Source: Agelaius tricolor
Lineage: Eukaryota; Chordata; Aves; Passeriformes; Icteridae
Direction: 5' to 3'
Assembly: GCA_023055355.1 (NCBI GenBank)
Contig: JALJCS010000012.1
Coordinates: 12,808,501 to 12,872,500, forward strand
DNA length: 64,000 nucleotides
Shown here: positions 26,447 through 38,599 of the stretch, piece by piece
Position numbering within the stretch: the stretch's first letter is position 1
Layout of the letters: each line of letters starts with the position of its first letter
Translations under genes and position numbers: made by a program
The notes under the pieces: model-generated
The model's input: only the letters and a program-made list of their open reading frames with translations
What the model was told of the DNA's origin: nothing
Databases searched by the model: none

Positions 26447-28039
26447 GCAGGGGGAGTGGGGCCAGAGGGCAGCGGTGCCTGGCCTGCACGGGAGAGAGAG
26501 GGGTGGAAGTTACCAGGTGAGGAATAGGAAAGAATCTCGGCCTCTCTGCTGACAGAACATCTGGGTTCCACTTCTCCAGATGTGGATGGCTGGTTTAGCA
26601 ACCCAGGAAATTTCCAGCATACAAGTAGGAGAGCCAAGGAATTTATACAAACAAAATTTTCTTTATTCCAGCCTGGGATCCCACTCACATATCTCAAATG
26701 AGCTCTATCAGAAAGTTGTGTTCAGACTACCCTGAAAGAGCAGACTTATACAGGACAAAGCCCATAAATTTCCTCACTTTGTACATACATCTATATTTAT
26801 ATAGTTGGCACAGGTTATATGTGAAACCAGCAAATATCTTGTGACCTTTCAGTTTTGATAACCTAATTGCTCATGAATGACAGAACATTTAGCACATTAT
26901 TAGCCATCCAATAAAATGTGTCTTCCTCATGTGACACACAATATATTTTTGGGGGGTGGGGCACCTTTCTTACTTTGCAGTCTTCAATATTACCATAAAA
27001 TGTAAAAAAGCTGTTGTTGGAACACAGGCACTCCGGTGGTGAAATTCTAAACAAGGAGTCCAAAGTAGAAAATCCTCTCTCAGCTGATGACAGTTGGAGG
27101 GGGAGGTTTGTTTGTTTCTCTTTTTGAGGAATTCTGGCACAACTTGTTCCAAGCTGCACAGAGAGGCAGATCAGCAGATGGAATGTAGGTGAAGCAGGTC
27201 CATGACATGATTCATCACTTGAATGTTATAACCTTCTTAAAGGATTGTTTACTTTTTTTACACTGCCAAAAGAAAAAATTCTAATTTCTCTCATTTCTTT
27301 GTAGTTTCTGACATTGAGGGACCTCATATCAGTTGGGTACAGCATCAGTATTGTCCCTGTTTTATGAGCTAGGATGTGACAGACTATTTCTATGAGAGCT
27401 GTGTTATTTCTGTGAGACTTTGCTGCTGTTAGGATGAACTTCCCAGGTGCTGGGGCAACATCTGGGCTAAGGTTGGGCCCCTTTCAGGCTCATCTTGGGC
27501 TAACAGCCCTGCAGTGCTTTTTTAGCAAGGAACAGTGCCAACAGCCTTGTTAGGTCTGAAGCAGGTGTGATTTGCTCATCATTCAGATTCATCTTTCAAT
27601 TTAGGAAACTTCAGTTCACCCTTGTGGCAGGGCATTCTGTGAAAAATATTGCTGTCTATCTGTTTCACAAATATCCACTCCTTGGGCAACATTTGGACCC
27701 AAGTGCTGGTCTGGAGGAGCCTTTCTCAGCCCCATAAGGATTATTCTCATGTCCTCATGCAGGGACTGACTGAACTGTGCCAGTTGCTCTGCTCTGCTCT
27801 GCAGGGCCCTGGCACAGGCTGCAGGACATCCCTGTGTTGGTCTGCTAAGCTCTGCAGCTCTCCCTGTCCCCACATCACACAGTTCTCTGATCAGAAGGAA
27901 TGATCCTCTGAAGTGCATTTCCAGGCTTTTTTGCTGCTTGCAATATCTGTTTAGGTATGTGCACAGACCTCAGCATCTTATAATACCTTTTTTTCAGATT
28001 ATTTTTACTGCCTACTCTCCTTTATAGGTACAGAATGGA

Positions 28040-28084
28040 AATAAAAGGCATCTGCTTGAGGGCAATAAAAGGCATTTGCTTGAA
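28040..28084 (+). repeat. 24-base period direct duplication
   Basis: The unit 'aataaaaggcatctgcttga' is repeated as 'aataaaaggcatttgcttga' with one mismatch, and the units are separated by four bases. Confidence 0.9.
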
Positions 28085-28299
28085 GACTGCCACGAGTCAG
28101 ATCCCAACTGAGTATTTCAGAGTCTTACTCTGGTCACCCATCCACCTGTCTCAGAGTGAATTGCCCTTCCTTCTCTCTCCTAGATCACTGGAGTGAGGGC
28201 CTCATTCTTGCAAGTCTGCCTCCACTCTATTCTGCAAGCTTGAACATAGAACATATAAAATTAGATTGGTAAAAAATAAATGAAATCATCAAAAATATA

Positions 28300-28348
28300 C
28301 CTCTTCTTTTCAAGGAGTCCTATCAAGGGCCTCTTCTTTTCAAGGAGA
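28300..28348 (+). repeat. 30-base period direct duplication
   Basis: The 18-mer cctcttcttttcaaggag occurs perfectly at 28300 and 28331, only 250 bases from the duplication at 28,040. Confidence 0.9.
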
Positions 28349-31300
28349 GACTAGTTATTCTGAAATACCAACCTAATTTCATAAGAATTTTCTTTCTCAT
28401 GAGTGGTTTCCAATTAATGCACAATATCACTGTACCATGCAGCATTTAACCTCTCACTAATTGCCACTAATGACACATTACTGCATCAATAGTTTTGTAA
28501 TAGATTGAGTGATGGTTTTAACACAATTCCTGAAGTAGTTCACTCCCACTTCTTTATCACAGAAAGATGATAAAACCCATGCAATGTTTCTAACTGATGA
28601 CCTTTTTGGTTTTGGAGTTAGCTGATTATTTGAAGGCAGTGTTCTTGATCTTAATATATTAGAAGGCTTTGTGCTCTATAAAGACATTTGACATCCTTTG
28701 TAGAGCACCTGTCTCACAGTATCCTTTTCTTCCCTGTATCAATGTCTTTTGACTTGTGTTAGAAGCAAGAATGAAGCCCTTACATGGTAATTTACTGGGA
28801 CTCCAGATAAGAAATATTAATTAATTTAGCAAAGATCCCTGTTTTTCTGTCATGTGTTAGAGTAAAAAATAAATAATAAGCAGCCTCTTTCTAATGGAAT
28901 GAGTTTATTGGAAATAATTATCAATGTGCAAAAAAGATGTCTAAATGGAAGGAGTAGGTCTCAGGTGCTTCTATAAGGCAGCACAAATTACGGTGTTAAA
29001 ATCTCTATGATTACCTCTCTTTCTGAGAAGATTAAATGGACTGAGAAGGTGCTTGGACTTGCCTGAAAGTTAGTACACATTTTCTTTTACAGTTAACAAA
29101 AGAAGACTTAAACATATACTTTCAAAGATGGTTGGGGTTTTTTAATTAAATTTATTTATTCTACATTAACAGGTAATAGAGATGGCAATTCATTGGCATC
29201 TTCCATTTTTCTGTGTAATGAAAATCCAGCTGTGAAGTTTCAGATTCCTGAATGCTGCCCTAATGGGCACCATTTAATTAAATGATCCCTGCAACTCTGT
29301 CAGAGATCCATCTCCTGCAGTCCCTTTTAGTCTGGCAGTCTGCAGAGGGACAGAATGAGATACAGAATAAAATGCACAATTTTGTGCCATGAAAGCTGAG
29401 GTTTGTGCCTCGGTCAGAAGTGTTTGTGCGTTGGTGCAGGATGCAGGCTGTCAGTTCTGGTGCTCTCCACTGGAGGACAGTCTGCTGTCACAGCCAGCTC
29501 CCCGCTCTGGCAGCAGGGCTGCGCTGGAAAGAATCTGCCTCAAGTTCCTCCAAGGGAGGGAAAAGCGTTACCAGTCCTACAGGAGAGCTCTGAGCTTTAA
29601 GCCAGAGGCATTATAGGCATATTTAAGGTTTTCCACAAAGGCAAAGTGAGCGCCTCCTCCAGCCTTACGTCTTTTCCATGATACCTGCTGATGGAAAATA
29701 TCAGTAAAAATAAGAATCTGGCCACAAAGTCCAGGAAAGCAACATACCCCTGTAGAATTTGGGCACATTTATAGAGAAACTATCCAGGGATTGGCTGGCC
29801 AGTAAAGTACTGAGAAGGGAAAATTATCCTTTTTGCTAAAACTGCAAGGAAAACGGAGGGCACCAAGAAATAATTAAAGACAGAGTTGTAGCTAAATGCA
29901 CTATAAAAAACCTGCTATGTTTTCCTCAAGGTCCTGATTCACCTCAAACTAATAAGAAAGAAATTCACAGGCTTGGTAAAATTGGATGGATAAGGATGAC
30001 ACTGCAACTTATTGCCTAGCTTTAATTGTCAGCTGAATTGTAATTCTCCTTACAGAATCCAGTCAGGCTCTGTCCTAAACCTGCAGAATTTGATGGAGTC
30101 TTGTACCCAAGAGTCTGTGGAGTATGGAGAGTCTATTATATTTTTAAGTTTGTTTTATTTGAGGGGTTTTGGCTTGTATATAAGAATAATGTTTGATGTG
30201 CCTGAGTGCACACTTAAATATTTCATCTCATAAAACAACTTTCCTTACAGTTTTTTCCCTGCAGCATATGTGCATGCAAGAAATTGAGGGTTCTCACTCT
30301 AATTCAGAAAGCACCATGGGGATGTGCTCAACTTTATAGCCTGCACAGCTACAGGATATATAATGGTTGAATTAGCTGGATTTTAGGGCTCAAAAGTTGA
30401 GTTCAAGCATTAATGCAGATTTCCTCTCTGACCTTGAGTAAATCACATGTAATCTCAGGCTCCATTTCCCTGCCTGCAGACTGAGGGTGCTGCTCTGCTT
30501 GACAGGCAAGAACTGTAATGACTGTGAGGTATTTTTATAATGGAAACTCTGAGTATCCAGTACTCAAACCTATGCACAGCCTAACAAACAGGGGATGCTT
30601 ATGGACTCTGTCTGCCCTCTGCTTGAGGCAAACATGGATTTACAAGTTACAGTGCGGATTTATCTTTGTAAATACCCACCCAAGTATCTCTGAAACATGC
30701 TCATTCTTTTTAACACTGTATCAGATAGTGGGAAAAAACAGCAACTCTTAGTGTTCCTTGTACACGCTAGACAAGGTTTTAAATATCTTTCATGTAGGGA
30801 GCATTTTTCTTAGCTAGCCTAAAAATTAATTTTAGACAAATGCATGATAAGTAAGGGGGAGAGGTCCTGCAAATGGGTCCTAAGGAGCTGAAGTTCCTCT
30901 GTGGTTATGTAAGGTAAACACTGGGGTAGTTTCATTTTATCTTACATCTACGAAGATGGATTTATTGTTCTTTCCTTGCTTCTCCTTGTCAATGACAAAT
31001 AAAGAGTTGAGAGATTAAAGTTTATCTTAAGAACCTCAATTCAGTGGAAAATTACACCTCAAGGTAAAGGTAGACCATTTAATTTTTTTCAGACACAATT
31101 TTTTATTCTAGCATTATTCAATATTGCATACTCAGACAGTGTACTAAAAAAAAATAAAAAACAACCCAACCTAAATTGAAAATTGATTCATCTTCTAAAG
31201 GAGAAAACAGTTTCCAGTAATTGAAAGGATGTCATTTTCTGCTTTGGATCTTTCATTATCATGGTCATATTTCTTAATACATGCAGTCCTGGCAGTGTGT

Positions 31301-33566
31301 TCTTGAGGTCCTCAGAAATTGCTATGGTTTGCAAACACTTTTTTTATTAGCACATTCCAGTTTCACAAAACACACTTGGCTGAGATGTGCCAGCATGGGC
31401 AGTAGGTGTAAAATACTGATTTTCTTGTCATCTCAGAGCAGTTTCATTCTATCAGCTGGCATGTCAGATATTCCCTTGCCATGTGTTTGGCTGAGGGAAG
31501 AATTTTGGGACTGCCACAAAATTTTGTTTGCTGGACCAAGAGGTTCATGAGATACCAGGTCCATATTTCACTCTTGCTATAGAAGTTTCTGATGTTTGAT
31601 ACACATAAGAGGCATTTGGAGTCCCTCTTATACCACAGATACATCAGCATTAGACCACCCCAAGACATTCAACTAAATATCAGCTGCTTCTCAGAAGGCA
31701 AAATGACATTTTGTTCCAGCATTTTCATGTGTTCCCAAGTATGTGGAAGAAGGAATTCTTTTTGAACTACTTCTGAATTACAGCAGTTTTCACTGTCAAA
31801 GAATGATTGAAATTCCAACATGGAATTTCTTTTCCAGATCACATGGATACTTCCACTGAACACTGATCCTTTCTGATTGGCTTGGGTTTAGGCTGCATTG
31901 TAATGTACAGAGGAGCTTTTGATGTGGCAATATAAGGGAAAGTGTTTGCCTTTTTGACAGGCAACAGGGCTGAAAGTCTGTGCTAATCATAAGAGCAGTT
32001 GTATCATTTGACATCAAAAGCCAAAACCCTTTTGCTTTATTTGCATGAACAGTCAGGTTTTGAAGCTGCCAAATGATCTGTAATATAAACATAAAAGCTG
32101 TACTCCTTTGGAAAACTTGGCTGTATATAAATGCAAGCTTCCATACCACTATTGCACCAATTGTTATGCAGTAGGACCGGCAGGAAAAGGACACGGTGGA
32201 AGTCACACCTTTGGAGTCAGAAATAATCAGTGTCAGTAACTGTGCCAAAAAAACAGCCCAGAATAGAATCAATTTCAAGACCCAATATACCCTAATTGGT
32301 TTCTTTCTGCTTCTGTCCATTCAAGTGTTTGTTTAGGTCTTCATATTATCATGTAAATCAATCTTATCCCTATATTGATTACATATACACACATGAATGT
32401 ATCAGACATACGTGTTTCATAATGAGACATCTTGAATTCATGAAGGAAAGTGAATATCTCCCAAATAGTTTTTTTTTTTTCCCCAGTAATTTTTAGGAAT
32501 CTCAAAATGTTACTCCCAAATAAGCAGTAGAATCTCATTTTCAGTGAATACAATGACAGAACCCTATTTATTTCAGCAGGAGTAGAATTGATTTGTAAAC
32601 CAAACTGTTTCCTAGTTTTCAAATCACTGGCTTTCTTCTTCTAGTTTTAAGCTTAATTTATTATTGTCTTATCATTTTAATAAAAATCCATTGTATCAAC
32701 ATGGACAAAATTATAGATCAATTTGATCTCTTTAAAAATAATTTTCACAAATATTAACTTAATCTTTGAAAAACATGAGTTCATCTAATGCATTCTAAAA
32801 TCTGAGTTAGTTTTGTGCAAAGACAGGCAGGTTTTATGTGTCAGTCCAAAGCCTGGAAAAAAACCTCCTTGTACTTTTCAGCTGTTTATGAAGAAAGTAA
32901 ATATCAATGAATTGTGGCCTATAGAGCACAACTTAAACAATCTTATGACTACCTATCTTATTTTGCTTTTATTCCAGCTATATATTTCTCCTTTTTTTAC
33001 CAAAATGAAAATGTTGATAAATTGCTCTATTTGCTTCTATAAGCGGTCTAGAATTTCATCGTTTTTAGTTCATTGTTTATGCAGTGAGATGGCTGAATAC
33101 AGGGAACATTCAGAATAGGCCAGGGCTAAAAAGAAAAAAAAGTTTAAAAGTTTAATACCAAATCTGTGTTCCTGTTAGACAGCTGAGCAAATTAAGGTTT
33201 TCTGAACTTCTTTCATTGACACCCATATATATTTGCATAACTCTTCTCAAGAAATCTTGACAGAAATGTCATGTCTGCTTCCAATACTTTTCATTCCTAG
33301 CACAAGCATGGAGAATGTTTTTCCAGATGTACAGTGTTTTGACAGAGACATAATGGTTACTGATAGTAATGTCCAACCTGTGGGGAAAATTTACTTGGAT
33401 CACCACAGGAGAATGGAACTGGGATAACAAAAGGGAATAATAATTAAAAAAATAAAGCAGGATTATAATCTTATAAGCTAAAGGTTGGATAGATAATACA
33501 GCTTTTAAAGGAGAGAACTTAAGGTCACTGAACAAATTTAGTACTTGTTAGACTAATTATGTGCTG

Positions 33567-33620
33567 GTCATTGCTGAGATAGTGCAGTCATTGTGTGAGA
33601 TAGTGCAGCTAGTCATTGCA
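33567..33620 (+). repeat. About 20-base tandem repeat, 2.5 copies
   Basis: 'gtcattgctgagatagtgca' and 'gtcattgtgtgagatagtgc' follow directly, then a partial 'gtcattgca'. Confidence 0.88.
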
Positions 33621-34976
33621 GTGATATTCTTCCTCATTTGTCATATTGATACCAGTATCTACCAATCTGTGTGAAACAGGAAATGCTTTTGCTTTTGTAC
33701 CTTGATTATTGGAAGTCATATCTGTTGTCAACTCATAGCAGAGAAAGAGTTAGTGACATTACAGCACTTTGTTTTGCCTGCTGGTTTCTGATAGCCACTT
33801 GTGTTTGAACTCCTTGTCTAGGAAATGTCATGATGAAGATCTTGGCTTACTAAAGAGAATGCTTTGTTTCATTTGCAGTACATTTGTTGTGACCTATACA
33901 AACACCTAAGGGTGTGATTCTAATGTAATACACTCATTAAAATAATAAAAAAAAAAATAAAAAAAGAAAAACCCCACCAGTTTCTATGCTGGTTTATATG
34001 GTAATATTTTTACAGTTCTCCTAAGAGGCATCTGTCTGACTTCTGATCTGATTGGTCACTTTAATATTTTGCAGTGTTACCCTCTTGCTTCCTTCACCTT
34101 GTCAAAAAGCCATGTGTTCTGCAAATAACAAACATGGTGCATTTTAATAACTTGATACCTCTTCCAACCCTAATTGTTCTAATTGCTGCAATCACAGCAC
34201 TGTAACACCTGCAATTCAGAGCTGACATGAAATATTCAGTGCTATGAACCTGTGCAGAGGGCTGTCAATGGGTCACCTGTAAGATGCCCTGCTCTGTTCC
34301 AGGCCCTTTCTACGATTCTGGTGAGAAGGAAATGGTTCATAAAGAGTTAGCTCCCCCTGAAGAGGCTGTGTGATGTCAGGTGAAGAATCTGCTCCTGCTC
34401 ATGTGTGTTCTAACAGGGTGTGCTCTCTGCAGCTCCAGCTTTGCCAGAAGGGTTGCAAATAAAATGAGTGGAAGGAATTAATTTATAAATTGAGTGGCAT
34501 AGGATACAGTTTCCCAGAAGAACTGAGATTAATGTGGATTAGAATTTTTGACAGAGAAGCCTATTAGGAAATCAGAATGCTGATTTCAGGCAAACTGAGC
34601 CCTAGAGTTTATAATGGTTAAGTTCTAAAGGGAAGTGTCCAAACATATTACTGAAGAATTTCTTTGCTTAAATGGTAGCAATCTTCCTTTGTGACAGGGA
34701 GCTGGAAGAGCAGAGCAGCTGTCAGTCTGAGATGCAATCAGTCTCCTACAACATATGCTTCATGACATGCAGAGAGTGGGACAGAAAATAAACATCATGG
34801 AGATTTTCCTGGCTGACAGAACATGCTATACAGAAAAAACAGACTGGCTAAGTAGATTTATTTAAACAGTTAGTGAAGCTAAAGTTTTTCCCAAAACTAC
34901 ATTTCAAGCTCCATACCCATAATAATTTCAATGTCTTTTGAGGCTGATACTAACAAAGGTAAAAATAATGTTCAGT

Positions 34977-35036
34977 AACAGGAAATAAAATAGATTTTGC
35001 TTTGGCAACAGGAAAAAAAATAGATTTTGTTTTGAC
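34977..35036 (+). repeat. 30-base tandem duplication, two copies
   Basis: Two adjacent 30-base units share the left half 'aacaggaaataaaatag' / 'aacaggaaaaaaaatag' and the right half 'attttgctttggc' / 'attttgttttgac', with four mismatches overall. Confidence 0.92.
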
Positions 35037-37179
35037 ATTCTTAAACCATATGTTTCAAGTTTTCATTTTGCTGTGACATTTCAAAATAATATTTAACTAA
35101 ATTTGTTGCCTAAGGAGTCAGAATTTGGAAAAAGTATTTTAACAGAACAAGATAATTTGTCAGCTTTCAGTGTGTTTGTTACTAGTAAATTTGGGTTGGA
35201 AACAAAAGTAGCAGTTTTGTTCAGATGTACTCCAAGCAGATGGTTTTGTCTGCTTGTGTTCCTCCTCACACCACACAAGTAAGGAACAAGTTCATTTTGC
35301 AAAGGCTTGTGCTGGGCACTACCCAGTGCTACACAGAAGGGCCAGACCTCAGCCTAAAATTTCCCATTATTTTCTTTGATACCACCCCCTAATTACAAAG
35401 AGATTTTTAATAAATGTAATGAGTAAATTTAGAGCAAAGTTTCTTTACTATGAAAGGGTTAATTTTTGTTTCAGTGCTGTCATAGTAACAATCTCAGATA
35501 TATTTGTTGCTGCTGCCAACTGGGTGTTATGAAACTGTGAAAGTATACAGTTAGGAAATTTATATTTCTGTTAAAAGTCTAAAATTTTTAAGCTGCCTGT
35601 CATAACATTGACTTTTTTCTAATACTATCTACTTTAGTAGAGATTAAAATAATGTGGATCAATATCTTTTGGGCTATTTTTGTCTTGCACGTTGCCAAAA
35701 TATATCATAAGCATTGGAGAATAATATGGCAGAGGAATTGATTTTCTTGTCTATTAAGTTTGCAGACCAAAGCCCCTCAGGGTAGAAGCATCCTTCCTTA
35801 CAGAACTATAGTGACTTGTGTAGTCCAGCATCCAAACTCTGCTTACAGAAACTGCCTTGAATATTTTTGAAGGTAAAATGCATTGTCTTAGGCCCTTAGT
35901 GGGTTTCAAAGGGACCACTCCTACCAAAGCTCCTTATGAATCTCTTGTCTAGAAATTTGATTAAACCCAACCCAAACTGAGTAACCTAAATTATATAATT
36001 TTTTAAAATACCACTGGTCCCAATACTGAATTCTGAAAATTCTATGATTTAAGTATCTGTTTTTGAATCCTGAGGTCCTGTTGGTGTCCAGGATGAGTTG
36101 CTTTGTCTGTACAGAAAGAAGGATGCAATCGAAATCCCATAAAATAGTAACAAAGAACTAAAATTTTACAGAATTGAATGACAATGGTTACATATGAAAA
36201 AACCTGACAATGCTAGCAGCATAGAAATACAAATTCCAGCATTAATTAATAAATGTAGCATTAGTAGATACAATTTCTGTGTATCTCCAAGTTGCTAATT
36301 TTCAAATTATAGATTGTTTATTTAGCGTACTTCATTGCCAGTAAAACTTTTTCTTTAAATACAAGTTTATAAGGCAAATTACCCAACTGTGAAATTGGAA
36401 GCTCAACTGTTTCAGCACATCCCAATTTTTTTTAATGTTCCCCACAGTAATCTGCACTTGTCTTTATAGTGCCTACAACTGAAAAGGATTATCTAGTCAG
36501 AATACATCAGTATATAATAAATGTGCTTCATTTCTTCTGCAGTCCTTAAAGCTGACAGCCAAAATGAATGTTTGTCTCAGCATTGGCACCACTGGTACTT
36601 TTGTAGAGACTATTTCATGGTCCATTGGACCCTAAAGGACATGGTTTTTAAAGGCATATTATCAAAAGGGATGAAGCATGCCATCAGAGTGCATATCAGT
36701 ATGTATTGAACTTAAGGGCAATAGTATTGCTTAGTTGATATTGTAAGGCTCTCTAGTCAAAATGTATTAAAACTTATCTTTCTACTTCTCAGCTTCTATA
36801 ATTATTTTTTTGTCTAACCAGTAAATACAGGTCATGCAAGGTCCTTGTACATCTTCAGTAACTTTGAAAGAAGGACAGAAAAAGTGCCTCATATTCAAGT
36901 AACTTATTCTTTCTGCATGTATATAGAAAACCTACTATCACCCCAGCTGTTATACTAATAGGCTACAGTGCCACATTAATTAGCTGTGAAAGCAGCACAG
37001 CTCTGAATCCCATTTTGCTGATTTATGTAGAAAAAAACCCAACCTACATTCCTTTAAAAGTATGCGGATTTATTGTTAGGGATATTTCCATGAAGTAATC
37101 AACTTTCCTGGAAGCAGCTATTGAGCTGCACAATGCAAATTTCTGAACCTCGGAGGTGGGGGGCTCATCAGAATATTCC

Positions 37180-37480
37180 TTGGTCACCTCACAGCTCTGA
37201 TAGGACTGTGTGGGCAGTGCCTAATTTGATCCAGATTGCAGCAGTGCTCACTGGGTTAAATGCTGCATGGTCCTGACAGCTTAACTGTCAGATAAATTGC
37301 TGCAGTTATAGCATACGAGCAAGCCCATAAGCTGATCATATTAATATTACAAAAAGATGACACCAAAAACTAATAATGTTCTTTGAGGCATCTGGACAGA
37401 AGCAAAATCTAATCTTGTCTAAAAGATCTCCATTAGCAGTAATCATTCTGTAATATGATCAACATATTCTTGTCAAAGCA
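37180..37480. promoter_or_regulatory. Possible conserved noncoding element with a MEIS/TGIF-type palindrome
   Basis: The stretch contains CTGACAG-cttaa-CTGTCAG at 37273-37291, a perfect inverted pair of TGACAG (MEIS/TGIF-class) half-sites. Around it are many homeodomain- and GATA-like words: AGATAAATTG, TTAATATTAC, CCATTAGCAGTAATCATT, TAATATGATCAAC. It has no coding frame and no repeat similarity, and its complexity is high for AT-rich DNA. The call rests on motif density only. Confidence 0.28.
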
Positions 37481-38190
37481 GATAGTACTGTGCAGCATTA
37501 GGAAAACTGATTAAACATGGCATGCTGTGCTAAAATAAACCTTCAACTTTGGGAATCTGAGCCTGCTGATTACACTGGATTTCTTGGCTAAAACATGTCC
37601 AAGCCATTTTCAAAATAGCTTCTTCTTGTGATTTGCTCTTAGTCAGGGAGAAATAAACATTAGTAGAATAGGAATCAAAATCAGAGGTTAGGACCTATAG
37701 AATTTGAACTGCTTGGGGAAGGGGAAAAAACCCAAAACATCTGAGAAGACTTGAGCCCTTAGTAACATAATCTTTTATTTCTCCCAGACAAAGGCAAGTT
37801 TATACATCCTTTGCTTGTAATACCTTGTGCTATGATAGAATAATCAGGCAGAGTCCCTCCAAGGATGCACATTCTTGGAGCTGAGGAATAAACACATCAG
37901 GCTGTCAACTTCTTTGTTAAAAAGAAGCTTTACACTTTGGTCTAAGCCTTTGAAAGTTTTTTGATGATTTGATGCAAGTTTATGCTGTGGAACATTTGGT
38001 CCATGATCCTCTAATGTTCCTTGCAACCACAGAAGTTAATTAATGAATTTAAAAGTGAGAATAAAACTGGGCATCAAACACCATGCATTTCTTCCTCAAT
38101 ATTGTTGCTGTGGTCCAGGAAAGTGCTATGAATGATGATGTAGAGCAATGCAAAATAGATAAAGACCTGTAATTTACAAAGCACATGAAT

Positions 38191-38335
38191 GTGGGGGTTT
38201 TTAAAACTGGGGTTTTTTTTGTTTTCGTTTGGGCTTTTTGTGCTTTTGTTGGTTTGGGATTGATTGGTTTTGGTTTTTTTTAATATATATATTATATATA
38301 TTAATATATATATTAATATATATTTTTATTTGTAT
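38191..38335 (+). repeat. G/T-rich low-complexity tract followed by alternating AT palindromes
   Basis: From 38,191 to 38,280 the + strand is almost purely G and T. From 38,281 to about 38,332 it switches to alternating TA/AT runs (taatatatatattatatata, then ttaatatatatattaatat). The AT part is self-complementary and could extrude as hairpins. No flanking retroelement body was recognised. Confidence 0.9.
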
Positions 38336-38577
38336 ATATTTTAAACAATATTTAACTAATGCTTCTTTAAAATCTCTCAAGTACAGCAGAATCCAGCTGC
38401 TCTCCCAGGAGAGTTCATTCAAATGCAGAACACACAGACTCTAATTTAAATTATAATTGGGAAAATATTTCCCCAGCTGTGAACTGGTTTCCTTTTTGGG
38501 GTTGTAAAAGGATCCAGACAGATCTGAGGAGCTTTAGTCTGCAGCATCTCAGTTCCTTAAGGCTGAGAGGGTTTTTG

Positions 38578-38599
38578 ACAGGCTGTAATTACAGCCTGT
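38578..38599. repeat. Perfect 22-base palindrome with TAATTA centre
   Basis: ACAGGCTGTAA is followed immediately by its exact reverse complement TTACAGCCTGT, with no spacer. The centre forms TAATTA, a homeodomain core. The outer arms contain AGGCTG/CAGCCT. It lies about 250 bases right of the G/T and AT tract. Confidence 0.95.

Larger units (their letters stand above)
26204..33566. other. Noncoding stretch with several GC-rich islets
   Basis: GC-richer patches at 26,330-26,520, 27,440-27,860 and 29,390-29,560 each carry overlapping open frames on more than one frame or strand, the mark of composition rather than coding. Two short duplications lie at 28.0-28.35 kb. A 174-codon - strand frame at 31,796-32,320 is discussed as a finding. 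Confidence 0.5.
33621..38190. other. Noncoding AT-rich stretch
   Basis: Apart from the 30-base duplication at 34,977 and the possible regulatory element at 37.2 kb, nothing is recognised. A-rich low complexity (aataaaaaaaaaaataaaaaa) lies at about 33,943-33,970. Confidence 0.55.

Noticed and set aside
3680..31020. Resemblance between 'ttctttccttgctt...tgtcaatgaca' at about 3,690 and 30,970
   Set aside because: Only about 30 bases and pyrimidine-rich; too short to call a repeat family by eye.
33299..33427. Frame reading MENVFPDVQCFDRDIMVTD after a good acceptor cattcctag
   Set aside because: Only weak donor candidates and no neighbouring exon with matching phase.
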